Part shown: one piece after another, positions 42,534 through 50,706 of the stretch
Layout of the letters: each line of letters begins with the position of its first letter
Position numbering within the stretch: position 1 is the first letter of the stretch
DNA from: PALSA-610 sp038239145
Lineage (GTDB): Bacteria; Actinomycetota; Acidimicrobiia; IMCC26256; PALSA-610
Length of the DNA: 64,000 bases
Reading direction: 5' to 3'
Assembly: GCA_038239145.1 (NCBI GenBank)
Contig: JBBSFB010000011.1
Coordinates: 1-64,000, forward strand
Made by a program: the position numbers and the translations under genes
Notes under the pieces: model-generated
Databases searched by the model: none
Told to the model about the DNA's origin: nothing
The model's input: only the letters and a program-made list of their open reading frames with translations

Positions 42534-43040
42534 ATCCAGCCGCCGACGCTACGCGATCAGGCGCCCCCGGCGGCGTCGGAACGGCGCGAGCAGGCCGCGC
42601 CGGCGGGTTTGTTCGACGCGGCAGGGGGCTCGCGGGAGGAGGTGTCGCGCCGGTTCTGGCAGCGCCTCCCTTCGCCGGAGTTGGCGGCCCACGAACGGCT
42701 GTTCTTCGAGGTATACGGACAGGCGTTGCAGGGCCGCGAGGACGCGAAGTCGGTCCTCGATGGAGTGATCGACGACTGGGTCGAGCCCGCGACCGCGGCC
42801 CTCGTCGCCGACGGTCTCGCAGCCGATCAGGCCCGGGCCGAGGCCCGGCTCGGACTCGCGGTGGTGCGAGGGCTGCTGCTGGACGTGCTCGCGACCGGCG
42901 ACTCCGATGGCGTCGACGCCGCGTTCGAGCACTTCCTCGACATCACAAGATCGCGGCGGCGCGCCCCCTGCGATCGACTGACCCGTCGGGGTTGCCGTCC
43001 CACTACCGCCCCGTTTCGGCAGCCGCTACCGTGGATATGA
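42534..43040 (+). pseudogene. TetR-family regulator remnant lacking its DNA-binding domain
   Basis: The frame encodes VSRRFWQRLPSPELAAHERLFFEVYGQAL and EARLGLAVVRGLLLDVLATG, a C-terminal ligand-binding domain typical of actinobacterial TetR regulators. No helix-turn-helix is found upstream in any forward frame, and the start of the divergent flippase gene occupies that space. The end also degenerates into non-homologous residues after HFLDITRSRR. It is a 5'-truncated remnant. A TetR-type palindrome survives just downstream. Confidence 0.7.
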
Positions 43041-43051
43041 CACGCGTGTCA
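43038..43051. promoter_or_regulatory. TetR-type palindrome upstream of amidohydrolase
   Basis: TGACACGCGTGTCA is a perfect 14-bp palindrome 50 bp before the amidohydrolase start. A half-site-like TGACGCGTG follows at 43055-43063. Size and composition match operators of TetR regulators. It lies next to a TetR remnant that can no longer bind DNA. Confidence 0.5.
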
Positions 43052-43100
43052 GCTTGACGCGTGCCCCCCGCCGCCCGACGAAGAGCCAAAGGAACCACCG

Positions 43101-44318
43101 TTGACAGTCGCCCCGCCGAGCGCGCCCACCGACCACTACACGATCATCTCGGCCGACTGCCACGGCGGCGGCTCGACCGCGGAGTACCGCGACTACCTCG
43201 CTCCGAAGTACCACGACGACTACGACGCCTGGCGCGGGGCGTACAAGAATCCGTACCGCGACCTCCAAGGCGACAGCCGCACCCGCAACTGGGACGACGC
43301 CCGCCGGTGGAAGGACCTCGAGGCCGACGGCCAGGTCGCTGAGGTGTTCTTCCCCAACACGATCCCGCCCTTCTTCCCGACCGGCGTCGTGATCGCACGG
43401 CCGCCGACGAACGCAGAGTACGAATTGCGCTGGGCCGGCATCCAGGCCCACAACCGCTGGCTCGCCGACTTCTGTTCGCAGGCACCCGACCGTCGCGCCG
43501 GCATCGCCCAGATCTGTCTCAACAACGTCGACGACGCAGTCGCAGAAGTCCATTGGGCGCGCGAGCACGGGTTGCGCGGCGGAATACTCGTCCCGAACCT
43601 CCCGCCCGACCAGTACGACGTGCCGCCGGTGTACGACCCGAGCTACGACCCCATCTGGGCCGCGTGCCAAGAGCTCGACATGCCGGTCAACAGCCACTCC
43701 GGCACCGGTCTCCCCGATCACGGGAAGTACCCGTTCGCGCAGGTGCTCTGGGTAATCGAGACGCCGTACTTCGCGCACCGGCCAATGTGGTTCATGATCA
43801 TGGGCGGCATCTTCGAACGCTTCCCGACGCTCAAGTTCGTGATGACCGAGTCGGGCGCGAGCTGGGTACCGGAAACGATCCGCCAGCTCGACGGGCTGCA
43901 CATGGCGATGGCGATGGGTCGCACCGGAGAGGTCGGCTTCGATCCCGACTCCGCGCTCCCGATGAAGCCGAGCGACTACTTCGCCCGCAACTGCTGGATC
44001 GGTGCGAGCTTCCCGAGCCCGAGCGACGGTAAGGCCCGCACGCGCATCGGCATCGAGAAGTACATGTGGGGCAGCGACTATCCGCACCACGAGGGTTCCA
44101 CGCCGTTCTCTCGGGAGAGCCTCCGGCGCGCGTTCTCCGACGTCGACGCGGCCGAGCTGCACCAGATCTTCGCCGTCAACGCAGCCCATGTGTACGGATT
44201 CGATCTCGACAAGCTCGCGCCGCTCGCCGCGCAGCACGGCCCGACCGTCGCCGAGCTCGCAGAGCCGTACGAGGGTGTGCCAAAAGGCGCGACGAGCCCG
44301 TCCTTCTACCAGAAGTGA
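43101..44318 (+). CDS. Amidohydrolase family 2 (TIM-barrel metal-dependent hydrolase)
   Basis: Protein of 405 residues of the ACMSD-like amidohydrolase_2 family. The N-terminal metal motif is replaced by ISADCHGGG (D-C-H in place of D-x-H), followed by PVNSHSGTGLPDHG (histidine in strand 4-5), ESGASWVPETIRQLDG and the C-terminal WGSDYPHHEGSTPFSRESL carrying the catalytic aspartate. Members catalyse decarboxylation or hydrolysis of small acids. TTG at 43101 with AAAGGAACC upstream is the best start. A distant paralogue lies at 52230-53405. Preceded by a TetR-type palindrome. Confidence 0.88.
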   Translation: MTVAPPSAPTDHYTIISADCHGGGSTAEYRDYLAPKYHDDYDAWRGAYKNPYRDLQGDSRTRNWDDARRWKDLEADGQVAEVFFPNTIPPFFPTGVVIARPPTNAEYELRWAGIQAHNRWLADFCSQAPDRRAGIAQICLNNVDDAVAEVHWAREHGLRGGILVPNLPPDQYDVPPVYDPSYDPIWAACQELDMPVNSHSGTGLPDHGKYPFAQVLWVIETPYFAHRPMWFMIMGGIFERFPTLKFVMTESGASWVPETIRQLDGLHMAMAMGRTGEVGFDPDSALPMKPSDYFARNCWIGASFPSPSDGKARTRIGIEKYMWGSDYPHHEGSTPFSRESLRRAFSDVDAAELHQIFAVNAAHVYGFDLDKLAPLAAQHGPTVAELAEPYEGVPKGATSPSFYQK

Positions 44319-44332
44319 CCTGAAGGTCGCGA

Positions 44333-45068
44333 TCAGGTCGGTTCGCGAACCGGGCGCCGACGGAGCGCGAACGCGATCGCGGGGAACACAGTACCGACAA
44401 CATCCCCGCGGGGACGAGCGCGACCGCGATCCGATCGCGCAGCACGAAGGTGTCGATGATCGTCGCGTTCTCGCCCTGATTCGCGAGCCGCACAACGAGC
44501 CCCGCCGAGAACGCGCCGAGAACGCGCCGAGAACGCGCCGAGCAACATCGCGATACGGATGGGCAGCTGCGAGCTGGTTTCCAGCGTCCGCCCGAGCATG
44601 AGCGCGAAGCGATGCGGCTTGGGCCGGAGCGCGACCGCGGCCGCCGTGACGGCAAGAACGACGAAACGACGAGGAGTAGTCCGGTCGCGAACGCGGTGTT
44701 GCCGGAGAGCAGCAGGGTGACGGCGACGATCGGCAGGAACTCGCCCGCGGCGCCGATCGCAAGTACGAGCGCGCCGCAGCGAGTGTGCATCTCACCGTTG
44801 TCGGTGAGCATCGGTAGCAGCGTGCCGAGGGCCGTGGTCGTCAGCGCGAGCCCGATCAGGAGCGTCGAGAGGGCGAAGCCCGTGATCACGAGCGTCGCCG
44901 CCAGCGCCAGCGCCAGTGCGAGCACGAGCGTCGCGGCCCAGCCCGCGATCGCGAGCGGATCTCGAGCACGACCCCGGGGATGCGGCCTCTCAACATCTCC
45001 GAGACGAGCGGCGCGATCACTGCGACGGTTGCGATGACCGCGAGCGCGGCGAACGTGTCGCGATCCAT
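44333..45068 (-). pseudogene. Cation/proton antiporter (CPA type) pseudogene
   Basis: Readable from ATG 45068: DRDTFAALAVIATVAVIAPL, then after a frame change VLALALALAATLVITGFAL and GNTAFATGLLLVVSS, then MLGRTLETSSQLPIRIAMLL, then FSAGLVVRLANQGENATIID and FVLRDRIAVALVPAGML, and finally FPAIAFALRRRPVREPT at TGA 44333. These are helices of a Na+/H+ antiporter in order, but at least four frame changes occur and the total (about 245 codons) is well below the normal length near 390, so DNA was also lost. One shift coincides with the 11-bp tandem repeat at 44503-44542. Confidence 0.78.
44503..44542. repeat. 11-bp tandem repeat inside the antiporter pseudogene
   Basis: Three perfect head-to-tail copies of CGCCGAGAACG plus a partial fourth. 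Eleven is not a multiple of three, so each slip changes the reading frame. On the minus strand the unit reads as repeated AFSARSRR-like residues, showing an expansion within the coding sequence. Confidence 0.85.
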
Positions 45069-45238
45069 GACGCCGTACCTTCCCATTCTTCCCATCGCCT
45101 CGCCACCCGAGCCCCTAGGCTTACGCCATGAAGGAGCATGCTTGGAAAGGCCCGATCGCGACGTCTTCCGCTGCCACATCCTCAGCCATGAGGACGGCGG
45201 AATGATGGGCGTCGTCGACGTCGAGAGGTAGCGCTCCG

Positions 45239-45856
45239 TTGCCGCGCACGCTCGGCGTCCGGCGCGACGGAGTGCTCCTCGTCGTCGGCGGGGGCGCGCT
45301 CCTCGCCGGCAGTTGGGTCGCGGCGTCGGGTGACATTCCCGGGTGGGAGATCCACGTCTTCCGCTGCGTGAATGATCTGCCCAACGCGCTCCGGCCCGCG
45401 GTGCGCGTGCCGATGCAGCTCGGGAGCTTGGAGGGATCGCTCGCCGTCGTTGCGGTGACCGGGCTCGTGACGCGCGATCGCCGGCTCACGCTCGCGACGC
45501 TCGTCGGCGGTCAAGGCGCGTACTGGCTCTCGAAGGTGGTCAAGAACGCGGTCGGCCGGGCCCGGCCCGCGGTACTGCTGCCGGGCGTGCATCTCCACCA
45601 GCGCGTGAGCGGTCTCGGCTACCTGTCGGGCCACTCGGCGGTGGCGTTCGCACTCGCGGCCACGCTGGCCCCGTCGCTCCTCGCGGCCGGGCAGGTCGCG
45701 GTGTTCGCGGTCGCGGGCCTCATTGCGTTCGCACGCATCTACTCGGGCGCGCACCTACCGCTCGACACCATCGGCGGCGCCGGCCTCGGACTCGTCTGCG
45801 GCGTGCTGACCCGCCCGATCTGTCGCGGCTACACGTCGCCCCGGAGCGGCTCGTAG
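45239..45856 (+). CDS. PAP2 superfamily membrane phosphatase
   Basis: Membrane phosphatase of about 205 residues with five to six hydrophobic helices. The three PAP2 signature blocks are intact: KNAVGRARP, LSGHSAV and ARIYSGAHLPLDTIGG. It would dephosphorylate a lipid phosphate such as undecaprenyl pyrophosphate or phosphatidic acid on the outer face of the membrane. TTG at 45239 with GAGAGG upstream is the best start. Its last 28 bp overlap the 3' end of the opposite-strand kinase-flippase pseudogene. Ends in TAG. Confidence 0.88.
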   Translation: MPRTLGVRRDGVLLVVGGGALLAGSWVAASGDIPGWEIHVFRCVNDLPNALRPAVRVPMQLGSLEGSLAVVAVTGLVTRDRRLTLATLVGGQGAYWLSKVVKNAVGRARPAVLLPGVHLHQRVSGLGYLSGHSAVAFALAATLAPSLLAAGQVAVFAVAGLIAFARIYSGAHLPLDTIGGAGLGLVCGVLTRPICRGYTSPRSGS

Positions 45857-47942
45857 CGGTAGACCAGCCAGACCGGCAGGATCGGCATCCAGAAGGTCGC
45901 GAAGCGAAACAGGAACACCTTCGACAGCGCGACCGCCTGGTCGACCCCGGCAAACGTGCGTGCGGCCGCGTACGCGGCTTGCGCGCCGCCGAGCCCACCC
46001 GGCGTCGGGACCGCGCTGGCGACGGCCGACGCGCCAGATAGGTGAAGCCGATCCGGGCGAAGGAAGATCGCCACCGAACGCGTGGAGCGACGCCGCGAGC
46101 GCGACCATCGAGCTCATCGTGACGATCGCGGAACCGCCGAACAGTTGCGCGAGCTTGCCCGGCCGGCGAGCCACTTCGGCGAGACCGTGCCGGGCCCGGA
46201 TCCCGGCGGGCACGACGCGATGGTTGATTGTGCGGCGCCCGATCGGGAGCAGCGCGACCATCGCGGCGACGATCACGAGCGCGATGGTGCTGTAGACGAA
46301 GACGGCCGGCGGTTTGATGTGCTTGCCGCCGAAACTGCTCGTACCGGCCCACGCCGCGAACGCGCCGGTGAGTGAGAGGTGCACGATCAGCACGCCGAGC
46401 GAGTTGAGGCCGACGCCGGTGATAGCGGTCGGGGTATCGACGCCGTTGCGTTGGGAAATCGGATGTTGACCGCGTAGCCGCCCGCCTGCGCGGGCGTGAG
46501 CCGATTCGCGAACGACGACGCGACCTGGGTATTGAAGGTGTGCAGGGTCGGCAGCGAAGTGGGGTCCGCTCCCTTCATGCTGATCGTCGCGCCCAGGTAG
46601 GTCATCGCTGACGCCGCGACCGCGACGAGTACCCAACCGGTGCTCGCGTGCTTGATCTCGGAAAAGACCATGTCGATGCTCGCGAGCTGCGGATAGAGCA
46701 GATAGATGGCGACAACGCGTCGCCGATCGGGTCCGGTCCGAGCACGCCGACCGCGGCATCGACTGCGCGTTGCGCGTCGACCACGAGCACAGTCGACGCG
46801 AGGAGGCCCACCACGTCGTCGGCTCTTGCAGTTCTCCGCGACGCCATCTCCCCGAAACCGAAGTCGATGATCCACACCGACCCGTGCGCGTCGAGCAGTC
46901 GGTTCGCCAGCCGCAGATCACGGTGCGCGATCCGGTTGTCGTGCATCGCCTTGACCTATTCCCACATGTCGCGGAGCACGGCTTCGGTGAGATCCGATTC
47001 TTCGACCGAATCGACGCCGTGTCCGACGACCTGATCCGCGGCGAGCAATACTGCGCCGCCGGGCGCGTCGACGTCGGCGATGGCGCGGGGGCGCGGCGTA
47101 CGGGTGCCCGTGTCGCGCGCTTTGAATCCGACGAGCATCTCGTGTTCGACCGCACGCCGAACCGACCCGAACGGCCGCTCGTCACCGATGTCGCGGAACC
47201 GCAACCACCGGTAGAGGCGGAAGAGGAAGATCGGCGTCGCGTTGGCCGGCGCCCTGAACCTTGACGAAGAGCGTCTCGCCGTCGTCGACGGTGACGAAGT
47301 AGGGGACGCTGGCGCGGGCATCGACTGCGGCCGCGCGCAGCGCGGTCACACGGAATCCCGCTCGTTCCAGCGCCTCGATGATGGCGGTGGCGATGTCGCG
47401 AGGCGCGTGACGGCAGCGAGTATGATCGCGGCCCACGCGAACCGACGCCAGCGCCGGTTCATCCACGGTGAGCTGACCGCGACGATCGCGACGAGGCCTG
47501 CGAGCACGCCGGTGCCGTGGAACGCGCCGTTCGGCAGGAACGTCGACGTCGTGCGCGCCGCGAACGTACGGGGCTCGAGATGATGCACGGCCTTGGCCAT
47601 GAGGATGGAGCCGCACTCGGCAACCACGTCGGCCAGCACCAGATAGCCAAGAGCGCGCCACCGCCTCAACAGAAGCAGGACGATGATCGCGACGAGCACG
47701 ACCGCGGCAATGAACGCGCCGACCGAGTCCTGGATGATGTGCTGGCGCGCGTGCCCGAGTCCGTCCACGAACTGCAATAGGCTCTCGTTGAACGAGATGA
47801 TCGCGTCCTGCGCGAGCAGCGCGATACCGAGACCTATGAGCAGTGCGGCAAATTCGAGAAGCAGTCGCAGGAGATCAGACGGCCGCCGAACATAGGGCGC
47901 GCGTTCGGGCTCGACGATCTCGACGTCACCCCGCCCGTCCAT
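45829..47942 (-). pseudogene. PAP2-like/kinase-like/LPG-synthase-type flippase fusion, disrupted
   Basis: Reading the minus strand from ATG 47942 gives a membrane domain resembling PAP2 (PSDLLRLLLEFAALLIGLG; FLPNGAFHGTGVLAG), then in another frame DIATAIIEALERAGFRVTAL, then in a third FLFRLYRWLRFRDIGDERPF, then after an in-frame TAG (46958-46956) a kinase core MHDNRIAHRDLRLANRLL and WIIDFGFGE, and finally a lysylphosphatidylglycerol synthase-type transmembrane domain (HTFNTQVASSFANRLTPAQA to LPVWLVYRYEPL), itself with two or three frame changes. The domain order is intact and nearly the whole gene is present (about 700 codons). Recent decay, or a run of indel errors, are both possible. Confidence 0.75.
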
Positions 47943-48177
47943 CGGCAGGATCGTAAATGCGCGCCGGGTGCGAGCGCCTCGTTCGTGCAATACCCTCGCC
48001 GCGAACAGATCACTCGAGGGAGTGACCACCCAATGATCGCCACCGACTCCGAGTTCCAGAAGCTGAAGTCGAAGATCCTCGCCTGAGCCCCGACGGGCGG
48101 CAGCAACCACTTCTCGCATGTGCAGCCTCAGACATTGAGGCGCGTAAGAGCGCCTCGAGGTAACGAGCTGATCGTGG

Positions 48178-48693
48178 TCAGAAGGTGGCCGGGAAGCGCG
48201 TCGCGAGCTCGGTCGAGATGTCGGAGACCGGCAACCCGTGCGTACTCGCGCGCCGGATCGAGTCGACGAGCGCCTTCGGCCACGTGATCCAGACCTCGTC
48301 GATCGCGAACGGCTTTGCGAAGAAGGGCCATTCGCCGCCGGTGAAGCAGAGCACCCGATGGATCGGGACGTCGGCGTTGGTCATCGCGTCGCGAACGGCG
48401 TCGTACTGCTTCGCCATCCCCTCGACGAGGTTCGTTCGGTCGTGGCCCTTGACGAAAAGACGGGGGTCGCCCCGGCGGCCGCGGCGCTCGATCCGGCCCC
48501 GGTAGCTCTCGGAGTCGACGATCCACACGCCCGACGGGGCCACAACGACGTGATCAATGTTCGCCCGCGACCCCGGAATTCTCCGATCGTGCAAAGGGAC
48601 CGCGCCGTGCGGTCGCAGCCGTTCGAGCAGCGCGCCGACCCGCTGCTCCCCGAGTGCACCCTGCTCCCATACTGCGATCGTGTGCGCGGCCAT
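48178..48693 (-). CDS. NERD domain protein (nuclease-related)
   Basis: Protein of about 171 residues. GEQRVGALLERLRPHG and LHDRRIPGSRANIDHVVVAPSG are typical of the nuclease-related NERD domain. The next strand reads WIVDSESYRGRIERR where relatives usually have a lysine (VDAKRYRG), so a presumed catalytic lysine is replaced by serine/glutamate. The C-terminal half (MAKQYDAVRDAMTNADV, HRVLCFTGGEWPFFAKPF) also matches longer actinobacterial NERD proteins. The N-terminal extension found in many homologues is absent. ATG at 48693 is the best start. The 235 bp upstream (47943-48177 lies downstream, on the other side) show no further gene. Confidence 0.8.
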   Translation of the reverse strand: MAAHTIAVWEQGALGEQRVGALLERLRPHGAVPLHDRRIPGSRANIDHVVVAPSGVWIVDSESYRGRIERRGRRGDPRLFVKGHDRTNLVEGMAKQYDAVRDAMTNADVPIHRVLCFTGGEWPFFAKPFAIDEVWITWPKALVDSIRRASTHGLPVSDISTELATRFPATF

Positions 48694-48758
48694 CGACCAA
48701 GACTTCGGCGCGTCGCGAGCCGAACCTGACCCCAAATCGCGCTTGATCGACCGATTCG

Positions 48759-49640
48759 CTACTCCGCTCGGAGGGCACCGGCCGGGGAGATGCGGGTGGC
48801 GGCGTGGGCGGGTCCGGCCGCGAGGAGGTTCGCAACGACGAGCGCGAGGGGGTTGGCGACGACCACGGCGAGCAGGGCTACCGCCACGTCGGCAGGTCTG
48901 CCGCGCCGGCTGTCACCGCCCGCACGAGCGCTTGGCCGACGAGAACACCGCCGCCGCGGGACGACCCACGATGCGGGTCATGTCCGCGGAGAAGCGTGGG
49001 ATATCGGCGTGGCCCCGCGGAGCGTGACGAACGCATTGATGAACCCTGCGGTCCGCGGTCCGTATTGGGCGAAGAAACCGCTCGACGGAGCCCATCCGGG
49101 GTCCGCGGAGACCGATTTCGCGATGCCGACCACCTTCAGGGCGACGGTGTAGCTCCGATCGACATGCGGGGGCACGAATCCCGGGGGCAGTTGCGCCACT
49201 TCCGCGGGCGGGATCGATTGTCCGACCGCCATGGTCGATCCGAGCGGGAGCGAGTCTGCGCGCCGGGCGTTCTCGTCGACGACGACCTCGTCGGCGCGCG
49301 CCGGGTCCGGCAGTCGACCGGCGACAAGTACCCCGAACAATGCCTTCACCGAGTCCGGCGTCGTCGGGATGAGCGTCGACGACTCGAAGTTCGCGGGCTT
49401 GATCGGATTGAGACCGAACGCGATCTCGAACGGATACGACTTGCGGACCTCGGGCAAGGCGTCCGTCTCCGCGCGCTGATGGGCGTCGAACGAAGGGCTG
49501 TTGGCCAGCACCGCGGCGTCGGGCACGGCCGAGGCCCGCTCGTATCTCGGCACCGCCGACGCCGTTCGGCGCGCGCCGCGACGCCGCAGATCGGCGCGTC
49601 CCCAGATCCGTACCGCCGCCCAGGTCGGAGATGTCATCAC
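48759..49640 (-). pseudogene. FtsX-type ABC permease remnant with internal deletions
   Basis: The minus strand encodes TSPTWAAVRIWGRADLRRR, the start of an FtsX permease, but jumps straight to RRTASAVPRYERASAVPDAA, lacking the first transmembrane helix. The extracytoplasmic part continues (SYPFEIAFGLNPIKPANFES; SADPGWAPSSGFFAQYGPR) to a stop at 48978. The very C-terminal helix (VAVALLAVVVANPLALVVAN and RISPAGALRSE) is still visible, ending at TAG 48759. The two central FtsX domains are gone, leaving about one third of a normal gene of roughly 850 codons. An intact FtsX permease lies at 61356-63920. Confidence 0.75.
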
Positions 49641-49779
49641 GCTCAGCGAATCACGTCCGGCGAACCGGGGAAAGGGTGAACACCCGTCACGCCGAGGGGA
49701 TGCTGACCCACCCCTCGACCAAAGGCGGGGCCCTGACCGCGCTGCTCACTGCGCTGCACTCGACACGCGCCTTCCCGAA

Positions 49780-50646
49780 CTACTCCGCCGCGAACTCGAG
49801 CAGCTGGGGCGCGAGGAGAGGCCAGCGTTCGAACAAGCCGCCTTCGCCGTTGCGCGCGGCGGCGCTGCGTTCGATCCATTCACGGTCGCCCCACGGCGGT
49901 TCCGCGATCCGCGACGTCGGTATGAGCGAGTGCACGAGTTCCGATGTGGCGCGAGTGTGGTACGGATCGCTCGCGCCACTGCGGAACACGAGTGTCGGTA
50001 CGTCGAAGGTGGCGAGCGCATCGTCGGGGAGACCCGGCAGCGTCGCCTTCGGATCGGGGCAGTACACCAGCATCCATCGTTCGAGCGTCTCGATGAACTG
50101 CTTCGGGTCGAGATCGAGGAAGCGTTGACGGTTGCCGGGATTGCGCGCCAGCACCTCTCCCCACTCGGGGAGCTCGACGACCGCGTCCATCCCGTCCTGC
50201 CACGCGGCCCGGATCGACTCGCCGCAATAGACCATGGCCAGCGTCAGCAATCCGAACGGGCCGCCGGAGATCCACCAGATCGCGAGCTTGGACGCGACGT
50301 CGCGATGACGGGCGGCGGCAAGCAGCGAGACGCGGGCGCCGCCCGATCCTCCGATGATGACCGCCGGCGCAAGGTCGAGACCGCGCAACAGACCGGCGAG
50401 GAAGTCAGCCTGCATCACCGATTCGGACGCGCCGTTGAAACAGATGTCGGACTCGCCCGTGTTCGGGCGATCCCACACGAGCACGTGTTTTCCGTGCGCA
50501 GCCAACGCCTCGGCCAGCTCTCGGACCCCGGGCGACTCCTTGGTGAACCGACCGCCCGGTGTGATCACCCAGGGCCGACCCGCCCCCGTCTTCTCGCCGA
50601 CGAGCTCGTACGCGATCGCGGTGCCGCCGATATCGATCATTGCCAT
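49780..50646 (-). CDS. Alpha/beta hydrolase
   Basis: Protein of about 288 residues with an alpha/beta hydrolase fold. It shows TPGGRFTKESPGVREL (oxyanion strand loop), VLVWDRPNTGESDICFNG, the nucleophile elbow IIGGSGGARVSLL (serine in GGSGG), a cap region and a late LVFRSGASDPYHTR (acid). The C-terminal WGDREWIERSA lacks an obvious GH motif, so the catalytic histidine is not certain. ATG 50646 is chosen (50640 is possible). The frame stays open upstream through the antisense of mmsA, which is not coding. Function unspecified: esterase, epoxide hydrolase or ring-cleavage hydrolase. Confidence 0.85.
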   Translation of the reverse strand: MAMIDIGGTAIAYELVGEKTGAGRPWVITPGGRFTKESPGVRELAEALAAHGKHVLVWDRPNTGESDICFNGASESVMQADFLAGLLRGLDLAPAVIIGGSGGARVSLLAAARHRDVASKLAIWWISGGPFGLLTLAMVYCGESIRAAWQDGMDAVVELPEWGEVLARNPGNRQRFLDLDPKQFIETLERWMLVYCPDPKATLPGLPDDALATFDVPTLVFRSGASDPYHTRATSELVHSLIPTSRIAEPPWGDREWIERSAAARNGEGGLFERWPLLAPQLLEFAAE

Positions 50647-50706
50647 TTCGCGAACTGTATTACCGACGTTTGGAGTCTGCGGCCGCGCGCGGCGAGACTG
50701 CACACG

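Noticed and set aside
7266..46958. Reassignment of TAG to an amino acid in this organism
   Set aside because: Several intact genes end in TAG at the expected family length, and the interrupted genes mostly carry additional lesions.
48032..48085. A 17-codon plus-strand open frame (MIATDSEFQKLKSKILA) in the gap before the NERD gene
   Set aside because: Too short to support; no ribosome-binding site and no recognisable homology.
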